A DNA stretch of 49,749 nt from a virus, in IMG/VR virus record IMGVR_UViG_3300017987_000129, positions 1-49,749 of that record; one strand, written 5' to 3'. The position numbers and the translations under genes were made by a program. The notes below the pieces were generated by a model that was given only the letters and a program-made list of their open reading frames with translations, was not told where the DNA came from and did not search any database. Positions within the stretch are counted from its first letter, which is position 1; every line of letters starts with the position of its first letter. Below, piece after piece: positions 40,885-48,031 of this stretch.

Positions 40885-41260
40885 TATGGATGTACGTGTT
40901 GATTATGTCTTTGTTTCAAAGACGCCAAAACGTAATGGTAAAGATGTTTGGGGTACATGCAAAAAGGTAGCAAACCTAAACGCTCTTCTGGCTGGTCAGG
41001 AAACACCTTTCTTTGTTATTACAATCGCTGAACCGATTTGGGGACAGCTTCCACAGAACGGCAAAGAAGCATTAGTGGACCATTTACTTTGCCACGCAGA
41101 ATCAAAATACAATCAAAAAGAAGACGAAGACCCAGAAGATGATGTGATCAAACTTTCAATTCGACCTTATGATGTCGAAGAGTTTGCTCAAATTATTCGA
41201 AGACATGGGTTGTGGCGAGACGACGTAAAAGACTTTGTGAAGTCAGTCCCAGCAGACTAA
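40799..41260 (+). CDS. Putative phage metallopeptidase
   Basis: 153 residues from ATG at 40799 (AAAGG upstream); an ATG at 40790 is an alternative. YVFVSKTPKRNGKDVWGTCKK, FFVITIAEPIWGQL and VDHLLCHAESK (His-x3-His) match the putative phage metallopeptidase family. Substrate unknown. Ends at a bidirectional terminator. Confidence 0.75.
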   Translation: MPKTVYTKAPEVQEIAERYIEKYHSHLIDMDVRVDYVFVSKTPKRNGKDVWGTCKKVANLNALLAGQETPFFVITIAEPIWGQLPQNGKEALVDHLLCHAESKYNQKEDEDPEDDVIKLSIRPYDVEEFAQIIRRHGLWRDDVKDFVKSVPAD

Positions 41261-41261
41261 C

Positions 41262-41294
41262 AAAAAAGAGATGGCCAAAAGCCATCTCTTTTTT
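41262..41294. terminator. Bidirectional terminator
   Basis: AAAAAAGAGATGGC, loop CAAAA, GCCATCTCTTTTTT. Serves both the plus-strand metallopeptidase and the convergent minus-strand membrane genes. Confidence 0.9.
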
Positions 41295-41298
41295 CATG

Positions 41299-41487
41299 TT
41301 ACAACAGCACAAAAAGAATCACTAAGCCGATAATCATCAAAGCTGCTCCGGGGAACATCCAGCACAAAATCAAAGTGCTACCGAGAACGACAAAGTTTTT
41401 ATTTTCTTCTGCCTGTTTTTTCAGATAGAAGTATCGTCCAAGAAACATAACTCCAAGAACGAGAAATAAGGTTGCGAGTAAAGACAT
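41299..41487 (-). CDS. Small membrane protein
   Basis: 62 residues, two helices (LATLFLVLGVMFLGRYF and FPGAALMIIGLVILFVLL). AAGGAGG upstream of ATG. Last gene of a minus-strand run of membrane mini-proteins. Confidence 0.6.
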   Translation of the reverse strand: MSLLATLFLVLGVMFLGRYFYLKKQAEENKNFVVLGSTLILCWMFPGAALMIIGLVILFVLL

Positions 41488-41530
41488 ATAAACCTCCTTG
41501 GTTTTAATTATCTATTGATTGATAGTCCTT

Positions 41531-41851
41531 TCACATATGTTGTTGATAAGGATAGCCGAACTTCTTGTAACGTTCTTCTCGCTCTTTGCGAAGTTTTTCT
41601 ATTTTTCTTTTATCAATCTCTTCCTGAGAAAGTGGCTTTGGGATAATCGGTTTTTCTTTTTGGCAATCAGGTTTCTCTTCATGCTTTTGGAAAAAACGTT
41701 GATCCATTTCTTGATAGCGTTCGTTATATCTTTGGTAGTCGTTGTACATTTTCATGTGTGGAACAACAAATTGGCAATACGCCAAGAAGCCGCTGAATAA
41801 AATGAGCCAACCAATCAAAGATACAACAACAAAGATTGTAATCTTGTTCAA
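41531..41851 (-). CDS. Membrane protein with charged coiled tail
   Basis: 106 residues from TTG at 41851, chosen for AAGGAGG 5 bases upstream. One helix (IFVVVSLIGWLILFSGFLAY) then a charged region (EEIDKRKIEKLRKEREERYK). Upstream frame is open but lacks a binding site. Confidence 0.55.
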   Translation of the reverse strand: MNKITIFVVVSLIGWLILFSGFLAYCQFVVPHMKMYNDYQRYNERYQEMDQRFFQKHEEKPDCQKEKPIIPKPLSQEEIDKRKIEKLRKEREERYKKFGYPYQQHM

Positions 41852-41868
41852 AAAATCCTCCTTGAGTT

Positions 41869-41997
41869 TCAGATGAGGCAGATGCCAAAAAATGTGCACA
41901 TGATAATTCTGACAATCCACCAAATGGCAACACCTAAAATTCCGAAGCCAAGAATCCAATTTTTGAATTTCAGCAATGTATCGATTATTTTTTGCAT
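41869..41997 (-). CDS. Tiny membrane protein
   Basis: 42 residues from ATG at 41997 (AAAGGACTG upstream). One hydrophobic helix (ILGFGILGVAIWWIVRII). Starts 3 bases after the PMP3-like gene and is coupled to it. Confidence 0.55.
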   Translation of the reverse strand: MQKIIDTLLKFKNWILGFGILGVAIWWIVRIIMCTFFGICLI

Positions 41998-41999
41998 TT

Positions 42000-42161
42000 T
42001 CAGTCCTTTGAAAGGATCACATACAGAGCGTGGATCAATCCCGGAAAATACCCGAAAATGGTCAGCAATATATTGATCCAAAAATGTACACCCAAACCGA
42101 CTTGCAAAAGCACGCCGAGGGGTGGTATAAAGATGGAAAGGATGATTCTCAAAACATCCAT
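42000..42161 (-). CDS. PMP3/YqaE-like stress-response membrane protein
   Basis: 53 residues, ATG 42161 after GGGAGGA. IFIPPLGVLLQVGLGVHFWI followed by NILLTIFGYFPGLIHALYVI is the two-helix signature of the PMP3/UPF0057 family, which in bacteria and eukaryotes responds to salt, cold and membrane-potential stress. Full family length. Its presence in a phage suggests membrane hyperpolarisation control or envelope remodelling during infection. Confidence 0.88.
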   Translation of the reverse strand: MDVLRIILSIFIPPLGVLLQVGLGVHFWINILLTIFGYFPGLIHALYVILSKD

Positions 42162-42212
42162 TTTTGGTCCTCCCAGTAAATCAATGTATATATTATTGAT
42201 AGGAGCATTACA

Positions 42213-42428
42213 GTGCGTTATATCCTGATTCGATATTTTGCTTTTGCTTATCTTGCTATGGGCATTTTCATTGGTGCCATGTGGGGTAATTTTGCAGAGA
42301 AAAATAAAACATTTTGGTTCATTGCTTGGTTGTTTAGCCCAATTTCTATCATCATTGTTTTTCTGTATTCCGCTGGATACACCCTTGCTACGCTGTTAGG
42401 TCTGACAAAAGAAGATTCAGATCCCTAA
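42213..42428 (+). CDS. Small membrane protein
   Basis: 71 residues from GTG at 42213 with TAGGAG upstream. Two helices (FAFAYLAMGIFIGAMWG and WFIAWLFSPISIIIVFLYSA). Divergent from the PMP3-like gene. Confidence 0.6.
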   Translation: MRYILIRYFAFAYLAMGIFIGAMWGNFAEKNKTFWFIAWLFSPISIIIVFLYSAGYTLATLLGLTKEDSDP

Positions 42429-42432
42429 ATAA
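42426..42432 (+). promoter_or_regulatory. Candidate late promoter box (TAAATAA)
   Basis: CTAAATAA 4-10 bases before the ATG at 42436, no Shine-Dalgarno between. Same box as at 18918; inferred gp55-type promoter giving a very short leader. Confidence 0.35.
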
Positions 42433-42435
42433 TGC

Positions 42436-43158
42436 ATGCTCAAATCGTTGAATAAATGGATTAACGAAAACAATCTTCGAGGTGAATACTGGATTGATGA
42501 AGGTGGTGGCACCTATTACGCCGATGGTGATGTTGGTGATTACAACCATGAAGCTCACGTAATCAACATTGTTTCACAAAGCGTTGCTGAACAACTTGAA
42601 GATTACGATGGAACTTATGACGAGGTTGACCTTGATCACCTTCTCAATTTTATCGATGAAAATGAACTGGAAGATCAAATAGACCCAAATGAACTGGAAG
42701 TTTTATACGGTTCAGTTGATGCTCGTGAATATGCCATGAAGCATTGGGGCTGGAAAAGAGTTGTCAACCATGATGTTGAAACATGGAATGCCTCACCAGC
42801 AGATTTAAAAACAATAGGGTCTGGTTTAGGTGACATTATGTCTCAAGAAGGCATATTTGATGCACCTGAAAATGTCATAAATCAAATGGAATTTTATGTG
42901 TATTCCTACGCTACCGGGCAATCAAAAACATACACATTGTCTCAACTCGAAAACGGAGGCATGTCCCCGGATATGCCGACTATGCAATTACCTTCCCAAA
43001 CAGCCATTGCAATGAAAAATCAGGGGCAAACCAATATTGCCCGCAACCAATTGAAAGACATAGATCTGCAAGGCATGCACCCATATTATCAGGGAAAAAC
43101 TTTTCCATTTGGTGATCACGTCATTGGTTTCAAACATTTTATGCAGATGTTCGACTAA
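42436..43158 (+). CDS. Hypothetical, possibly packaged protein
   Basis: 240 residues. Starts MLKSLNKWINENNLRGE, a leader-like amphipathic peptide with an I-x-E site. Acidic middle (EVDLDHLLNFIDENELED). Contains KHWGWKRVVNHDVETWNAS. No known fold. Late-type box upstream. Confidence 0.58.
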   Translation: MLKSLNKWINENNLRGEYWIDEGGGTYYADGDVGDYNHEAHVINIVSQSVAEQLEDYDGTYDEVDLDHLLNFIDENELEDQIDPNELEVLYGSVDAREYAMKHWGWKRVVNHDVETWNASPADLKTIGSGLGDIMSQEGIFDAPENVINQMEFYVYSYATGQSKTYTLSQLENGGMSPDMPTMQLPSQTAIAMKNQGQTNIARNQLKDIDLQGMHPYYQGKTFPFGDHVIGFKHFMQMFD

Positions 43159-43213
43159 TATAATGTCGCAACTCAATAACTAATAACAAGGTAACAGTTA
43201 TTGGGGGAAAGAT

Positions 43214-43519
43214 ATGGCTTGGTGGAAATTCTGGAAGAGATTCCAGCATAAAGACACATTGCTTCCACACGAGCGTCTTCCTAGAAGGAGAAAAATGGAC
43301 GCAGATGTAATTAGAACACGATTAGCTAACTTAGGATGGAACGTCAAGGAACTTCCTATTCGAGAAAAATTCGCTGGCAGTGGAGCACACAAAGTGATTA
43401 TGTGGAAGCTTGTTGCAATTAAAGGTGACAGATCATTTGAAGTTGCAGGAAAAACTCTTCCTGAAGCTATGACAAATTTAGGACGCTCCCTTGGGGTAGT
43501 CCCACAAAATGCAAATTGA
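43214..43519 (+). CDS. Hypothetical protein
   Basis: 101 residues, MAWWKFWKRFQHKDTLLP start, GGGGGAAAG upstream. Resembles a small alpha/beta domain (VIMWKLVAIKGDRSFEVAG, TLPEAMTNLGRSLG). Function unknown. Confidence 0.58.
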   Translation: MAWWKFWKRFQHKDTLLPHERLPRRRKMDADVIRTRLANLGWNVKELPIREKFAGSGAHKVIMWKLVAIKGDRSFEVAGKTLPEAMTNLGRSLGVVPQNAN

Positions 43520-43553
43520 TTCCATAAATACTTCCACACAAAGGAGGTGTATA

Positions 43554-43721
43554 ATGGAAAAGAAAGAATTCATTTTTGGTTGGGGTGATCGCAAATTCAC
43601 AGAAGATGAAATCAAGGTTTTACTTGATAAAATTGCGGCCTTCAATTGTGGGGCCATCGACCAATATTTGACAAATCACATACATCGTGCATTTGAAGAA
43701 TGGAAACAAGAAATGGAATAA
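43554..43721 (+). CDS. Small hypothetical protein
   Basis: 55 residues from ATG at 43554 (AAGGAGG upstream), with a CATAAATA box 24 bases further up. MEKKEFIFGWGDRKFTEDE. No family recognised. Confidence 0.58.
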   Translation: MEKKEFIFGWGDRKFTEDEIKVLLDKIAAFNCGAIDQYLTNHIHRAFEEWKQEME

Positions 43722-43754
43722 TACTCTTTACATTCATGTTTAATTTGAATATAT

Positions 43755-43938
43755 AGAGTTAGCCGAGTGTTGATGAACATTTCGTATAAATGAAGCCCCA
43801 TAAAGGCCAGAGTTCAACTCTGTTAACCACGGGGGAGGCGGCAGGAGAGATGTTTCTTAGCGCTGTAAAACGGTTCAATAAAACTGCCGTCTATGAAGCC
43901 CTGTGAGATAATTCCTCACAGGGCTTCTCCTTTATACC
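43755..43938 (+). ncRNA. Unidentified structured RNA/leader ending in a strong hairpin
   Basis: AGAGTT (43755-43760) can pair with AACTCT, enclosing CATTT-CGTAT-AAATG and GCC..GGC hairpins. GGCGGCAG pairs with CTGCCGTC, one G-U. The 3' end is GAAGCCCTGTGAG-ATAATTC-CTCACAGGGCTTC (43895-43927), a 13-bp terminator-like stem. No known family recognised. A short ORF (MFLSAVKRFNK...) ends inside the terminal stem. Lies just upstream of the carbamoyltransferase and could control it. Confidence 0.55.
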
Positions 43939-45366
43939 ATGAACATCTGGGGCATTACAGCTACAACTCACGACGCATCTTTATCTGTCATCGAAGATGG
44001 TGAGATTCTTTTCGCAGCACACTCTGAGAGATACTCCAAAAAGAAGTTCGACCCAGAGCTGAATTTCGACATCATCATTGATGCGATGCAATATGGTAAA
44101 CCCGACGTTGTTTGTTTCTATGAAAATACATGGAAAAAGAAGTGGAGACAAATTCGATGCGGAAATTTCTCTTACGCTTTCAATCGACAGAAGCTTCCTC
44201 GAAACTACCTGAAGCAATTCGGTATCAAAGCTCCCATAAAATACACAGATCACCACTTGTCGCACGCAGCAGCAGGTTACTACACATCGTCATTCGATGA
44301 TTGCGTTGCCGTCGTAATCGATTCTGTTGGTGAGTTCCAAACAATGTCGATCTGGGATGTCAAAGATGGCCAGTTCTCCCTGAAACATGAAATGAACTTC
44401 CCTCACTCAATTGGCCTTCTGTATTCAGCGTTCACCAAGAGGTGCGGTCTCAAACCCAACAGCGAAGAATATATTCTCATGGGAATGGCTGCTTATGGAC
44501 AACCAATGCATGTTGATGACATTGCCAATGATTTTCTTTGTGATTGGATGCCAAACAAAGATATTCATTGTGGAATTGGAGACTGGAAGCCCGAGGCCAA
44601 GAAAGAAGATTTGGCAGCAAGTATTCAGATCGTCTGCCAAAAACAAATTGAACAGGCGATGAACCTCGCCAGACGGTATTCCAAGAACTTGGTTTACATG
44701 GGCGGTGTGGCACTGAACTGTTTGGCGAATTCCACCATTGAGGACTTCGACAATATTTGGATTATGCCGAATCCCGGTGATGCAGGATCATCTTTGGGTG
44801 CAGCAGCTTATCACTACGGACAAAAGTTAAACTGGAAAGGGCCTTATCTGGGAACAGACATTCCGGGCAATTACAGTTGCGAAGAAGCCTGCGACAGACT
44901 TTTGAAAGGTGAAATCATAGGTGTTGCAAACGGCAGGGCAGAGTTTGGCCCTAGAGCTTTTGGAAACAGGTCATTGTTGGCTGATCCGAGATCACATGAC
45001 ATGAAAGATCAAGTCAATGTGATCAAGAGGAGACAAAAGTTCCGTCCGTTTGCTCCATCGGTGTTGGCTGAACATGCTGAGGATTGGTTTGAGATCAATC
45101 ATCCTTCTCGATACATGCAGTTTGTATCGAAGTGCAAGAGATCAGATGATGTCCCTGCGATTTGCCATGTTGATGGAACTTCTCGGGTTCAAACTGTGTC
45201 TCGAAATGACAACGCCAAATACCACGAACTTTTGAGTTTATTTTTTGAGAAGACGGGTTGCCCAATGTTGCTGAACACGAGCCTGAACATTCGAGGGATG
45301 CCATTGGTCAACGATGAAAGAGATGCAAGGATGTTCTCTGAAAGATACAATGTTGTTGTGTTTTGA
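43939..45366 (+). CDS. Carbamoyltransferase, NodU/CmcH/TobZ family
   Basis: 475 residues. HDASLSVIEDGEILFAAHSE and DHHLSHAAAGYYTS supply the metal/ATP-side motifs of the Kae1-like domain. GGVALNCLANS and the C-terminal EFGPRAFGNRSLLADPR and NTSLNIRGMP are the carbamoyl-transfer motifs. The family carbamoylates hydroxyl groups of sugars or antibiotics; in phages a DNA-base or glycan substrate is plausible. The leader region 43755-43938 is structured. Confidence 0.88.
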   Translation: MNIWGITATTHDASLSVIEDGEILFAAHSERYSKKKFDPELNFDIIIDAMQYGKPDVVCFYENTWKKKWRQIRCGNFSYAFNRQKLPRNYLKQFGIKAPIKYTDHHLSHAAAGYYTSSFDDCVAVVIDSVGEFQTMSIWDVKDGQFSLKHEMNFPHSIGLLYSAFTKRCGLKPNSEEYILMGMAAYGQPMHVDDIANDFLCDWMPNKDIHCGIGDWKPEAKKEDLAASIQIVCQKQIEQAMNLARRYSKNLVYMGGVALNCLANSTIEDFDNIWIMPNPGDAGSSLGAAAYHYGQKLNWKGPYLGTDIPGNYSCEEACDRLLKGEIIGVANGRAEFGPRAFGNRSLLADPRSHDMKDQVNVIKRRQKFRPFAPSVLAEHAEDWFEINHPSRYMQFVSKCKRSDDVPAICHVDGTSRVQTVSRNDNAKYHELLSLFFEKTGCPMLLNTSLNIRGMPLVNDERDARMFSERYNVVVF

Positions 45367-45389
45367 TTCGATTTTGATACAATGAAATG

Positions 45390-45626
45390 AATCCCCCATG
45401 TCATCGCAGCACTCCCAGAGGGTGTTGAGGAAGGTCAGGGCATCATTGCTTAAAGTGGGAGAGTTCGCTCGTCAATACCACTGAGGATGCAATCCCAAGC
45501 AGGCTGAGCAGGTGAGCAATGCTATGAAAGCCGGGTGAGGAGCAGCGGCAAACCCGCAAGGGACCGCCAGTGAAAGCTGAGATAAATGATGGCACACGAC
45601 AGAACCCTGCCTATCGGGGGATTTTT
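45390..45626 (+). ncRNA. rnpB: RNase P RNA, compact
   Basis: P1 is AATCCCCC (45390-45397)/GGGGGATT (45616-45623), followed by a T-run. CR-I GAGGAAGGTCAGGGC (45427-45441) matches bacterial GAGGAAAGTCCGGGC. CR-V AGATAAATGATGGC..CACGACAGAACCCTGCCTATCGG (45580-45617) matches the E. coli 3' domain. P4 shows compensated change (CAGGG/CCCTG for CCGGG/CCCGG). About 237 bases against about 377 in E. coli, so peripheral and specificity-domain helices are reduced. Matures tRNA 5' ends; needed for the tightly packed phage tRNAs. Confidence 0.92.
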
Positions 45627-45639
45627 TGACAAACAAGAT

Positions 45640-45783
45640 TTGAAAGAAGCCATTGATAATCACATTCGTGTTCTAAGTGATTTTCGAAGCACATTGTTTT
45701 TAGACCCAAATTTTCTTGACCAAATAATGAACGATCATCCCAAACGACCAATTGAAAAAATTGATTGGAAACAAGGCTTTTAA
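45640..45783 (+). CDS. Mini-protein ending in DWKQGF (start uncertain)
   Basis: The frame runs out of the RNase P RNA; TTG at 45640 is the first plausible start after its 3' end, about 47 residues. Helical core (NHIRVLSDFRSTLFLDPNFL) and the W-K-Q-G-F ending shared with genes at 15726-16239 and 47670-48018. Confidence 0.42.
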   Translation: MKEAIDNHIRVLSDFRSTLFLDPNFLDQIMNDHPKRPIEKIDWKQGF

Positions 45784-45847
45784 AATGGAAAACGAAGAAC
45801 AATGATGTGCAAGCTAAAAATTAGACCACCAATTATGGACAAGTAAC

Positions 45848-46201
45848 ATGAAGAAAATTGAACGCCAAGGAACAGAAACTTTAACTATACAAAACTGCCC
45901 TTGTTGCAATGGAGAGATTGAAGTCAGTGAATGTGGTTATTCAAGTTTCAATCCCGGAACAGCAAAGTGTGTTGGAAAATGCAAACGTAAATGGGATCTT
46001 GGTTATGTGAATAATGAATGGGATTGTGGCGAAAGGTGGAATGAACTTTCCCGAGAAATTAAGCGAAAACTAAAAGCTTTCAAATTACTGGAAGTCAATA
46101 ATACACTCGCTTCTTCACGTGATTTTGAACGTGAAGCTTTAGCAGAAGAAGCTGAGCTACTTTTAAAAGAACTTGAAGAACAAATCATTGATGCTTCTTA
46201 A
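45848..46201 (+). CDS. Zinc-ribbon protein with coiled tail
   Basis: 117 residues. NCPCCNGEIEVSECGY and AKCVGKCKRKWDLGY give two Cys pairs; an acidic/basic coiled tail follows (REALAEEAELLLKELEEQ). Unknown role. Overlaps the convergent 46198 gene by 4 bases. Confidence 0.6.
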   Translation: MKKIERQGTETLTIQNCPCCNGEIEVSECGYSSFNPGTAKCVGKCKRKWDLGYVNNEWDCGERWNELSREIKRKLKAFKLLEVNNTLASSRDFEREALAEEAELLLKELEEQIIDAS

Positions 46202-46587
46202 CCAACTTTTTGCTTCCACATATCAGCATTCCAATGAATAGCAGGAACACTGGTTGTTCTCATTTTGTTATCAGACCCAATGATGTCTGCAACTTTTTGC
46301 CAATCTTCAAATGGCGGAAATTTAGGTTCTGGAGTTAATTCTTTCTCTCCTTGATAGAATCTCATGTTAAGTTTAGGGTTGGTACTGGGAGCATTGATCC
46401 AACCATTTTTAGTCAATAAGCTCACGCCGGTAATTGATGGTTTTTTATCTGCGTAAGCTCCCCACAATTCTATTCTCAAGTCAATTATTTTGACCTCTTG
46501 CGGACCATTACCGATATCTATCGTAACTGGTTCATCAAAATGGATATAACCATCTTCGTTCAATATTAGCCATTCCTTGAAGTTCAT
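46198..46587 (-). CDS. Hypothetical protein with capsid-targeting-like leader
   Basis: 129 residues. Begins MNFKEWLILNEDG, fitting the leader pattern seen at 28698-29132 and 19460. The body is beta-rich with several Trp (WGAYADKKPSITGVSLLTKN). Upstream TATGTATATATTCCT directly before ATG. Candidate head-internal protein. Confidence 0.55.
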   Translation of the reverse strand: MNFKEWLILNEDGYIHFDEPVTIDIGNGPQEVKIIDLRIELWGAYADKKPSITGVSLLTKNGWINAPSTNPKLNMRFYQGEKELTPEPKFPPFEDWQKVADIIGSDNKMRTTSVPAIHWNADMWKQKVG

Positions 46588-46606
46588 AGGAATATATACA
46601 TACGAT

Positions 46607-47005
46607 ATGTCCGAATTTGCTCCTCAACTTATACCGAAGACTTGGTATGTCTACGATTTTCCGTTGACAGCCACAAAACCGCATCCTTCTACAGCCACTT
46701 ATGGTGGGTCTAGAACAGATGCTTTGATCAAAAGTGCTGCAACGATGCTCAGCATAGATCCAGAACGTGTTACGCTCCGATACGACAACAATAAACCTGA
46801 TAGATCTGATCAAATTGATGTGACGTATGGTGGAAACCCTAAAGCATGTTCCGTAAAGCCAAAACATCCTGAATTGCCGGGGACAAATCCTATGGCAAAA
46901 TATAACAAAAGAGCAAAGAGATCAAAAACGCTTAAGAAATTTCAAGACAACTCTCCAGCAAACATTGAATATTTTCAACCATTTAATCCTTGTGATGCTT
47001 TTTAA
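46607..47005 (+). CDS. Hypothetical protein
   Basis: 132 residues from ATG at 46607, directly after an ATATATACATACGAT box and divergent from 46587. Pro/Lys-rich second half (KPKHPELPGTNPMAKYNKRA). No recognised fold. Confidence 0.55.
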   Translation: MSEFAPQLIPKTWYVYDFPLTATKPHPSTATYGGSRTDALIKSAATMLSIDPERVTLRYDNNKPDRSDQIDVTYGGNPKACSVKPKHPELPGTNPMAKYNKRAKRSKTLKKFQDNSPANIEYFQPFNPCDAF

Positions 47006-47256
47006 TCTTGAATCATTTGATCATCAGTCGTATTTGACACAACATCAGCAATTATATTTGAAGACCGAACGTCGGAAGTGGGCTCTGATTTCTTTTTTTC
47101 GCTTGCCCATACCTGTGACAGCATCCAACCAATAGCAGTAAAATAAGCAGCGGTAATGATCCCAATCCACTCAAGATAGAGAAAACTATACCATCCCATT
47201 ACGGCAGCCATGCCGATTATAACAAGTGTTTGAAAAAGCTTCCACAATGTTTTCAT
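47002..47256 (-). CDS. Small membrane protein
   Basis: 84 residues, two helices (LVIIGMAAVMGWY and WIGIITAAYFTAIGWML) and an acidic tail. AAGGAGG is encoded in the end of the upstream mini-gene. Confidence 0.6.
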   Translation of the reverse strand: MKTLWKLFQTLVIIGMAAVMGWYSFLYLEWIGIITAAYFTAIGWMLSQVWASEKKKSEPTSDVRSSNIIADVVSNTTDDQMIQD

Positions 47257-47393
47257 GATCCTCCTTGAACGGATGCGGAACCACTTATGTTAACTCCACC
47301 AGTTGCTTTTATTGAAACAACTGGTTTCTTTTTTCTTTTGAACCTACGAGAACGACCTCGTGATCCACCTCTACTTCTGCCGCACCCACACAT
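47253..47393 (-). CDS. Basic Arg/Ser/Gly mini-protein
   Basis: 46 residues, MCGCGRSRGGSRGRSRRFKR start, Arg/Lys-rich then beta-like (VVSIKATGGVNISGSASV). Its last codons (CAA GGA GGA TCA TGA) form the binding site for the next gene. Possibly nucleic-acid binding. Confidence 0.55.
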   Translation of the reverse strand: MCGCGRSRGGSRGRSRRFKRKKKPVVSIKATGGVNISGSASVQGGS

Positions 47394-47412
47394 GAAAATA
47401 TCTAGGTGTTAT

Positions 47413-47661
47413 TTAGAAGCCTTCCAAAAGCCAATTTTGGTTTGAAGGTTTCACAAAACAATTGCTCATTGCCCCTAAAATTTCACGCCAATTAGGCCCA
47501 AGATTTTTCTCTATACGAGAACTCCAAAAGTCATTTCTTTCATTGAGGGTCATTTCTTGAAATTCTTCTGGTTCAGGAAAGGTACCGGAAATTGCAAAAA
47601 CCTTCAAAAACTCATCTGAGACTTCTCCTTTTTGGTGACGAGCCACAATTGAATTTGCCAT
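47413..47661 (-). CDS. Hypothetical protein ending in LLEGF
   Basis: 82 residues from ATG at 47661, with GAAGGAGGGG of the upstream gene's last codons 14-18 bases before it; an ATG at 47691 is an alternative. Ends NWLLEGF, a weak version of the shared C-terminal pattern. Confidence 0.55.
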   Translation of the reverse strand: MANSIVARHQKGEVSDEFLKVFAISGTFPEPEEFQEMTLNERNDFWSSRIEKNLGPNWREILGAMSNCFVKPSNQNWLLEGF

Positions 47662-47669
47662 TTTTGTGG

Positions 47670-47828
47670 TCAAAACCCCTCCTTCTTCCATGCTACATTT
47701 ACAGGTTTTAATTCTAACGGAGTTCCTTCAATACAAGGAACAGAACCTTGTTCAATAAAAACATCCAAGATATCATTTATCCGTCTTAATTCTTCTTCAT
47801 GCATTTCCAATATATAGGGATCAAAACC
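47670..47828 (-). CDS. Mini-protein ending in WKKEGF
   Basis: 52 residues from the first in-frame ATG (47828); an internal ATG at 47804 gives 44. Acidic helix (MHEEELRRINDILDVF) and C-terminal VAWKKEGF encoded TGG AAG AAG GAG GGG TTT, which doubles as the ribosome-binding site for the 47413-47661 gene. Too short for standard gene callers. Confidence 0.55.
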   Translation of the reverse strand, partial: GFDPYILEMHEEELRRINDILDVFIEQGSVPCIEGTPLELKPVNVAWKKEGF

Positions 47829-48018
47829 CATCCTTCTGCCAATTTACTTTATTAACAGAGAAAGGCAGATGGGGGATTTGTACGACAATTCCAGAAACTT
47901 CTGGATTATCTGATGTTCGCCAACCATATCTCAAAGATAGTGGCGTTGTTTCTTCCCGCCGACGATCAACAATGTCTTGACGGGTCAATTGGAGCGGATT
48001 TTGTCGATGATTAAACAC
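47821..48018 (-). CDS. Mini-protein ending in WQKDGF
   Basis: 65 residues, MFNHRQNPLQLTRQDIVD start, ends VNWQKDGF. Same codon pattern (TGG CAG AAG GAT GGG TTT TGA). Follows the RNA ligase gene on the minus strand. Confidence 0.55.
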   Translation of the reverse strand: MFNHRQNPLQLTRQDIVDRRREETTPLSLRYGWRTSDNPEVSGIVVQIPHLPFSVNKVNWQKDGF

Positions 48019-48031
48019 ATGTTATGTAGAC

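Noticed and set aside
43755-43830. tRNA or tmRNA in the region before the carbamoyltransferase
   Set aside because: The TTCAA loop has only 5 bases, the acceptor does not pair, and no ALA-type tag or CCA follows in a consistent fold.
45785-45808. Six-codon ORF (ATG GAA AAC ... TGA)
   Set aside because: Too short to support, although preceded by AAGG; may only be a coupling leader.
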